DNA from: Chloroflexota bacterium
Lineage (GTDB): Bacteria; Chloroflexota; Anaerolineae; Anaerolineales; Anaerolineaceae
Length of the DNA: 16,438 bases
Assembly: GCA_019136175.1 (NCBI GenBank)
Contig: JAGVUS010000236.1
Coordinates: 1-16,438 of the forward strand
Direction of reading: 5' to 3'
Shown: piece after piece, positions 12,154-16,438 of the stretch
Position numbering within the stretch: position 1 is the first letter of the stretch
Layout: the number at the start of each line of letters is the position of its first letter
Translations under genes and position numbers: made by a program
Notes under the pieces: model-generated
Databases searched by the model: none
Told to the model about the DNA's origin: nothing
Seen by the model: the letters and a program-made list of their open reading frames with translations, nothing else

Positions 12154-14727
12154 ATGCCTGTTGATGACGTCACCCCCATCCGCCAGCAATACCTGGAGAT
12201 CAAGCGCCAGTATCCCAACGCCATCCTGTTTTTCCGGTTGGGCGATTTTTACGAGACATTTGACCAGGATGCTGAAACAACCTCGCGCGAACTGGATATT
12301 GTCCTGACCTCCCGCTCGGTTGCCAAGGGGGTGCGTGTTCCAATGGCAGGCATTCCCTACCATGCAGTGGAAAATTACCTTGCACGCCTGATTGAAAAGG
12401 GGTACCACGTTGCCATTTGCGAACAGGTGGGGGACCAGCCTGCCCGCGGGCTATTTCCCCGCCAGGTGACGCGAGTTGTAACCCCCGGTACAATTATTGA
12501 ACCGGGTCTGTTGCAATCGGACCGAAACAACTACCTTGTCAGCCTTGTGTTTCAAGAGGATGGTGCTGGAATCAGTTATGTGGACATCTCCACCGGTGAG
12601 TTCAGTGCCACACAATTCAGCGGGGAGAACATTACCGCCCAGGTGCGCAGCGAAATCATGCGGTTAAACCCGGCGGAAATTCTTATCCCAGAAAACACAA
12701 ACCTGTCGAATGGCTTGCCGGGCAATCTCACGCGCTGGGCTTCCTGGCGGTTTGAACCAGGTCGCTGCGAGGAAACCCTCCGTCGTCATTTCCAGACAAG
12801 TTCACTGGATGGGTTTGGGCTTCGGGGACAAACCCTGGCAATCCGGGCTGCAGGCGCCATTCTCCAGTACCTGCAGGAAACCCAGCCTGCAGCGCTTAAC
12901 CTGCTTGCCGGAGTCACAAGTTACAGCACCAGCGAATTTATGAACCTGGATGCTGCCACCCGCCGCAACCTGGAAATCACCGAAACCATTCGCGGGGGAG
13001 AGTTGCGCGGCTCTCTGTTAGGTACACTGGATCATACAGTAACACCAATGGGCAAACGGCTGATCCGCCAGTGGGTCAGCAAACCGCTGTTGGACTCTGA
13101 ACAGATACACCGCAGGCTGGATGGTATTGAATTCTTCCTGGATGATGGCTTGCTGAGGGCAGAGCTGCGAACTGCATTGCATCCACTTGGCGACCTGGAA
13201 CGGATGACCAATCGAATTCTTTCCGGGCATGCCACCCCACGTGACCTTGTTGGTCTGCGGCAAACCCTTACCACAATTGCTGAAATGCAGCCATTGATGG
13301 GTCGCATGGAGGGAGTTCTCAATCCCATCCTCCAGGAGCTTCATCCCTGTACGGAACAACTGGATTTACTGATCGCTGCCATGGACGAGTCTCCTCCTGC
13401 CACACTTCAAAATTCAGGTGTCATCCGTCCGGGGTACTCTGCCGAGCTTGACCAGATTGTGGAAGCCTCCCAACATGCCCGCGAGTGGATCTCCAATCTG
13501 GAAGCTGTGGAACGGGAGCGAACCGGTATCCGCACGCTTAAGGTGGGGTACAACAAGGTCTTTGGTTACTATATTGAAATCACCCATTCCAATACCGGAA
13601 TGGTTCCTCCTGAATACATCCGCAAACAGACCCTGGTAAATGCGGAACGCTACATCACTCCCGAGATGAAGGAGTATGAAACCCTCGTACTGAATGCTGA
13701 AGAGCGGATTCGCGAGGTGGAAGCCCGCATTTTCAGGGAAGTCTGTGCCCGGTTAGCAGCAGCCAGTGGTACCCTTCTTTCCACAGCCCGTTCCCTTGCA
13801 GAACTGGACGTTCTGGCATCCCTGACAGAAGCGGCTGCCAACGGAGGGTATACTCGTCCGGAAATTACCACTGACCCGATCCTGGAAATCCGCGATGGAC
13901 GTCATCCCGTGGTGGAACAAATGCTTTCCGGTGAACGTTTTGTCCCAAACGATGCCGCCTTTGAACCGGGTGAAATTGTCCGCATCATTACCGGTCCTAA
14001 TATGAGCGGCAAGTCCACCTTCCTGCGCCAGGTGGCTTTGATTGTCCTGATGGCGCAAATTGGCAGTTATGTGCCTGCCTCCTCTGCCCGCATCGGATTG
14101 GTCGATCGGATTTTTACACGCATCGGCGCCCAGGATGAAATTCACGCCGGTCAATCCACCTTTATGGTGGAGATGATTGAAGCAGCCAACATCCTACACC
14201 ATGCCACTCCGCGCAGCCTGCTGATCCTGGATGAGATTGGGCGCGGTACCAGTACCTATGATGGACTGTCCATTGCCTGGGCAGTGGTTGAATATATCCA
14301 TAATCATCCCCGATTGCGCGCACACACCTTGTTTGCAACCCATTATCATGAATTAACCCAGCTCAGCAACCTGCTGCCTGGTGTTCGTAATTATAATGTG
14401 GCAGTTGCCGAAGCCGATGGACAGGTGATCTTCCTGCATAAAATTGTCCCTGGGGGTGCAGATCGTTCTTATGGGATTCACGTCGCCCAGCTTGCCGGAC
14501 TTCCCCGTCCCGTCATTCAGCGCGCCGGTGAAATCCTCAAGGAGTTGGAATCTTCATCCGGAAAGGCAGTCCGGATCAACCCGGCTCTGCCCCAGCAATT
14601 GACCCTTTTTCCGGAAACCAATCCACTGCTTGATGAATTAAAGGAGTTGGATATCAACACCCTCTCCCCCATCGAGGCGTTGAATAAGCTCTACGAATGG
14701 CGAAAAAAATTTTTGGCGGATTCCTAG
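12154..14727 (+). CDS. mutS: DNA mismatch repair protein MutS
   Basis: An 857-residue MutS, which binds mismatches and starts mismatch repair. The N-terminal mismatch domain has the diagnostic F-x-E motif (F32, E34 in GDFYETF). Connector, lever and clamp regions follow, with VGYNKVFGYYIEIT in the core. The ATPase domain has Walker A GPNMSGKS at 614-621, Walker B with D693 and E694 in LILDEIGRGTST, and the H-loop TLFATHYHEL. The C-terminal helix-turn-helix tail (LSPIEALNKLYEWRKK) is present. Length is typical, and the F-x-E marks it as MutS1, not MutS2. No Shine-Dalgarno sequence precedes the ATG, which comes 3 bases after the zinc-ribbon stop. mutL is not adjacent. Its stop codon overlaps that of the convergent GH57-like gene. 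Confidence 0.98.
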   Translation: MPVDDVTPIRQQYLEIKRQYPNAILFFRLGDFYETFDQDAETTSRELDIVLTSRSVAKGVRVPMAGIPYHAVENYLARLIEKGYHVAICEQVGDQPARGLFPRQVTRVVTPGTIIEPGLLQSDRNNYLVSLVFQEDGAGISYVDISTGEFSATQFSGENITAQVRSEIMRLNPAEILIPENTNLSNGLPGNLTRWASWRFEPGRCEETLRRHFQTSSLDGFGLRGQTLAIRAAGAILQYLQETQPAALNLLAGVTSYSTSEFMNLDAATRRNLEITETIRGGELRGSLLGTLDHTVTPMGKRLIRQWVSKPLLDSEQIHRRLDGIEFFLDDGLLRAELRTALHPLGDLERMTNRILSGHATPRDLVGLRQTLTTIAEMQPLMGRMEGVLNPILQELHPCTEQLDLLIAAMDESPPATLQNSGVIRPGYSAELDQIVEASQHAREWISNLEAVERERTGIRTLKVGYNKVFGYYIEITHSNTGMVPPEYIRKQTLVNAERYITPEMKEYETLVLNAEERIREVEARIFREVCARLAAASGTLLSTARSLAELDVLASLTEAAANGGYTRPEITTDPILEIRDGRHPVVEQMLSGERFVPNDAAFEPGEIVRIITGPNMSGKSTFLRQVALIVLMAQIGSYVPASSARIGLVDRIFTRIGAQDEIHAGQSTFMVEMIEAANILHHATPRSLLILDEIGRGTSTYDGLSIAWAVVEYIHNHPRLRAHTLFATHYHELTQLSNLLPGVRNYNVAVAEADGQVIFLHKIVPGGADRSYGIHVAQLAGLPRPVIQRAGEILKELESSSGKAVRINPALPQQLTLFPETNPLLDELKELDINTLSPIEALNKLYEWRKKFLADS

Positions 14728-16163
14728 CCTGGCACCCACATCGGCGGCAATAATTTTTCAAAATAATCTTTGGTTCGCTTGATACGCTCTCCAAAAACCT
14801 GGTCTCCGCGCAGCCCGCTCACCCAACTCTCCACCGGGCGAAACCAGTTGACTGCCTGTGGCGCCAGGTCTTTTCCTGTTGCCAGATACGTTAACCAGAC
14901 TGCCTGAGCGGCATACGCAACCACATTGCGGGGCTCAATCCGGTCGAAATCCTCAAAAAACCATCCACAGGAGGTGAACATGCGCTGGCGTTCATGCTGT
15001 GCACCAAGCAGCAGGTCAACCTTGCGCAGTTGCAGCTCATCCAGCCGTTTCCCACTCAAATCCTCCAACAAATCCTCCAGTTTGCGCTTCCCCTGGATCA
15101 CATGAATGTACTGGTGACGCACCTCCCAGGGATCATTCGTCCAGCGCTGCATCTCCGCCAGGTACACGGCATCCACGGCATCTGCCACAAAGTTAAGTGC
15201 CTGCCGCAGGTGGGCTTTCCATTCCCCGTGCGGCGTACATCCACAGTGTCCCATCCAGCGGGTGACACCATGATGGCAACTCCAGGAGGTCTTTTCCCTG
15301 ATACGAATGGATCGGGCGGGCTGCTGATTGAGCAACCAGCGGGCAGGATATGTCGGTTGAGGTGCATCCGTGCCAACTGACATTTGTGTGAGATGAGACA
15401 GGAACTGGTCGCGAAATTGTTGATGATGCCCATACAATTCCCCATCCGAAGCTATCATAACAATCCTCTCCCTGTCGCGGCTCCCATGCCCATGAAACTG
15501 CGGCATCAGGATTTCCCGAAAGAAAGTTGTCGCGTTGGTCGTCGAAGACGGGTCAAAACTGATTCGAGCGGACAGTTCCGGCTGGTAAAAAAACACAACA
15601 ATCCGGTTCCCCCCCGGCAAATCCACCCAGTAAGGCTGAGTAATGTCCACGGTATCATCTGCTGCCTGCCAGGGTGCCAGGATGGTAAACTCAATTCCAC
15701 ACTGCGCCAGAATATCCAACGTTTCCAAGTCTGCAGCGGTTTCAGGCAGCCACAGCCCCTTGGGAACATGTCCAAATCGGTTTTCAAAATCGGCGATTCC
15801 CCAGCGCACCTCGGTCATTTTTTCCATGCGGGAAGCAAGCGGCAGGATGGTATGATGATATGCCTGTGCCATGCCATTCCCCACACCGTATCTTTCAAAA
15901 TTCCGCTTTTCCTGGGCAACAATCAATTCACAGGTGTCCGGATAATTCACTGCCATCCATTCAAATAGCGTGGGACCAATATTAAAACTGATCCGTTCAA
16001 AATTCCCCAACTCCGCATTTGGTCGGTAACAGTGGGCATGAATTCGCTCATTCCAGTTTTGAAAGGGAAATGCCCCCGGTTCTAATGGGATCTCCCCAGT
16101 CAGGGGGTCTTCGCGGGCAGGCTGGTAGAAGTGACCGTGAACGCAAAAAGATGCTGATGTCAT
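14724..16163 (-). CDS. Glycoside hydrolase family 57-like protein (DUF3536 type)
   Basis: A 479-residue protein with the GH57 fold signature. The N-terminus shows VHGHFYQPAREDP (H9, H11), as in DUF3536-type GH57 proteins. The catalytic candidates are E141 in GLWLPETAAD (nucleophile region) and D240 in ASDGELYGHH (acid/base region). GH57 enzymes act on alpha-glucans (amylases, branching enzymes, amylopullulanases); the DUF3536 group is not well characterised. As I recall, many members are longer, so this may be a shorter version. No signal peptide, so cytosolic. The ATG overlaps the stop of the upstream SDR-like gene in an ATGA, suggesting translational coupling. At the 3' end it converges on mutS, sharing a CTAG. 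Confidence 0.85.
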   Translation of the reverse strand: MTSASFCVHGHFYQPAREDPLTGEIPLEPGAFPFQNWNERIHAHCYRPNAELGNFERISFNIGPTLFEWMAVNYPDTCELIVAQEKRNFERYGVGNGMAQAYHHTILPLASRMEKMTEVRWGIADFENRFGHVPKGLWLPETAADLETLDILAQCGIEFTILAPWQAADDTVDITQPYWVDLPGGNRIVVFFYQPELSARISFDPSSTTNATTFFREILMPQFHGHGSRDRERIVMIASDGELYGHHQQFRDQFLSHLTQMSVGTDAPQPTYPARWLLNQQPARSIRIREKTSWSCHHGVTRWMGHCGCTPHGEWKAHLRQALNFVADAVDAVYLAEMQRWTNDPWEVRHQYIHVIQGKRKLEDLLEDLSGKRLDELQLRKVDLLLGAQHERQRMFTSCGWFFEDFDRIEPRNVVAYAAQAVWLTYLATGKDLAPQAVNWFRPVESWVSGLRGDQVFGERIKRTKDYFEKLLPPMWVPG

Positions 16164-16438
16164 GATTTTAAGTATCCCAATTTTTGGTGGAATCTTGCCG
16201 GAAGAATATTAAACCGCCGGGGAAGAAAATCCGCCGGACAAAGATGATCAACAACGAGGTACTCCAACCAATACAACGGCAAAGGAAACTGCCCCATTTG
16301 CTCCAGAAATAATGCAATTCTGCCCAGCGGCACATGAGCAATTGGCAGAAGCATGCGTTGGATGCCCGTAACACTCATGATTGTTTCCATCACTTCCCGG
16401 AAGGTCAAAGCCTCCGGTCCTCCAATCTCATAGGTTTG
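16160..16438 (-). CDS. NAD(P)-binding SDR / NDUFA9-like protein, C-terminal part
   Basis: The last 92 residues of a protein whose start lies beyond the right edge. The visible part begins QTYEIGGPEALTFREVMETI, the segment typical of the atypical short-chain dehydrogenases that include complex I NDUFA9-like and NmrA-like proteins (a GGPE-LTF-E turn after the Rossmann fold). A hydrophobic stretch follows (LPLYWLEYLVVDH). The Rossmann N-terminus cannot be seen, so cofactor and function are not settled. Its TGA overlaps the ATG of the GH57-like gene by 4 bases (ATGA), so the two are probably one operon. Confidence 0.75.
   Translation of the reverse strand, partial: QTYEIGGPEALTFREVMETIMSVTGIQRMLLPIAHVPLGRIALFLEQMGQFPLPLYWLEYLVVDHLCPADFLPRRFNILPARFHQKLGYLKS

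Noticed and set aside
11532..12408. Long minus-strand open frames across the zinc-ribbon gene and mutS start
   Set aside because: They are antisense frames of two well-supported genes and show no homology or ribosome binding site.
1..16438. CRISPR array, mobile element, tRNA or rRNA
   Set aside because: No regularly spaced repeats, transposase or integrase-like products, cloverleaf-like segments or rRNA-like stretches were seen on either strand.

Overview
The window looks like chromosomal DNA from a Chloroflexota bacterium, most likely class Anaerolineae. This is inferred from gene content and protein style (smc beside rnc, a fused MoaD-MoaE, a multi-zinc-ribbon protein ahead of mutS, a GH57/DUF3536-type protein coupled to an NDUFA9-like SDR protein); no rRNA or other taxonomic marker is present. 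Genes are densely packed. I see no tRNA, rRNA, CRISPR array, insertion sequence, integrase or prophage gene, and no gene-free stretch longer than about 150 bases.

Region 1 (1-4239, all minus strand). Read in the direction of transcription: moaC, a moaD-moaE fusion, a threonine-synthase-family PLP enzyme, a gap of about 108 bases, then rnc and smc (smc runs off the left edge). moaC, the fusion and the PLP enzyme overlap or nearly touch, as do rnc and smc, so these look like two transcription units or one unit with an internal promoter.

Region 2 (4246-5129). scpA, the kleisin partner of SMC, is divergent from moaC. Both have a TATAAT box 6-7 bases before the start codon and no Shine-Dalgarno sequence, which suggests leaderless mRNAs.

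Region 3 (5150-10159) is a copper-handling island built around a divergent control region (about 8680-8828). Leftward run a CopA P1B-ATPase, a lipoprotein and a protein of unknown function. Rightward run a membrane protein fusing a DsbD_2/TauE-SafE-like domain to a cupredoxin-like domain, then a 71-residue CopZ-like HMA chaperone. The control region holds two sigma70-type promoters, a G/C-rich CsoR-type operator next to the copA ribosome binding site, and two further perfect 8-bp dyads overlapping promoter elements. No copper regulator gene lies in the window. This island is the most interesting part: it joins export (CopA), a soluble chaperone (HMA), a membrane cupredoxin protein and two uncharacterised proteins, apparently under shared control.

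Region 4 (10173-16438). A small PspC protein and an aldo/keto reductase (minus strand), then a zinc-ribbon protein and mutS (plus strand, 3 bases apart), then on the minus strand a GH57-like protein translationally coupled to a truncated NDUFA9-like SDR protein at the right edge. mutS and the GH57 gene converge so tightly that their stop codons share one CTAG.
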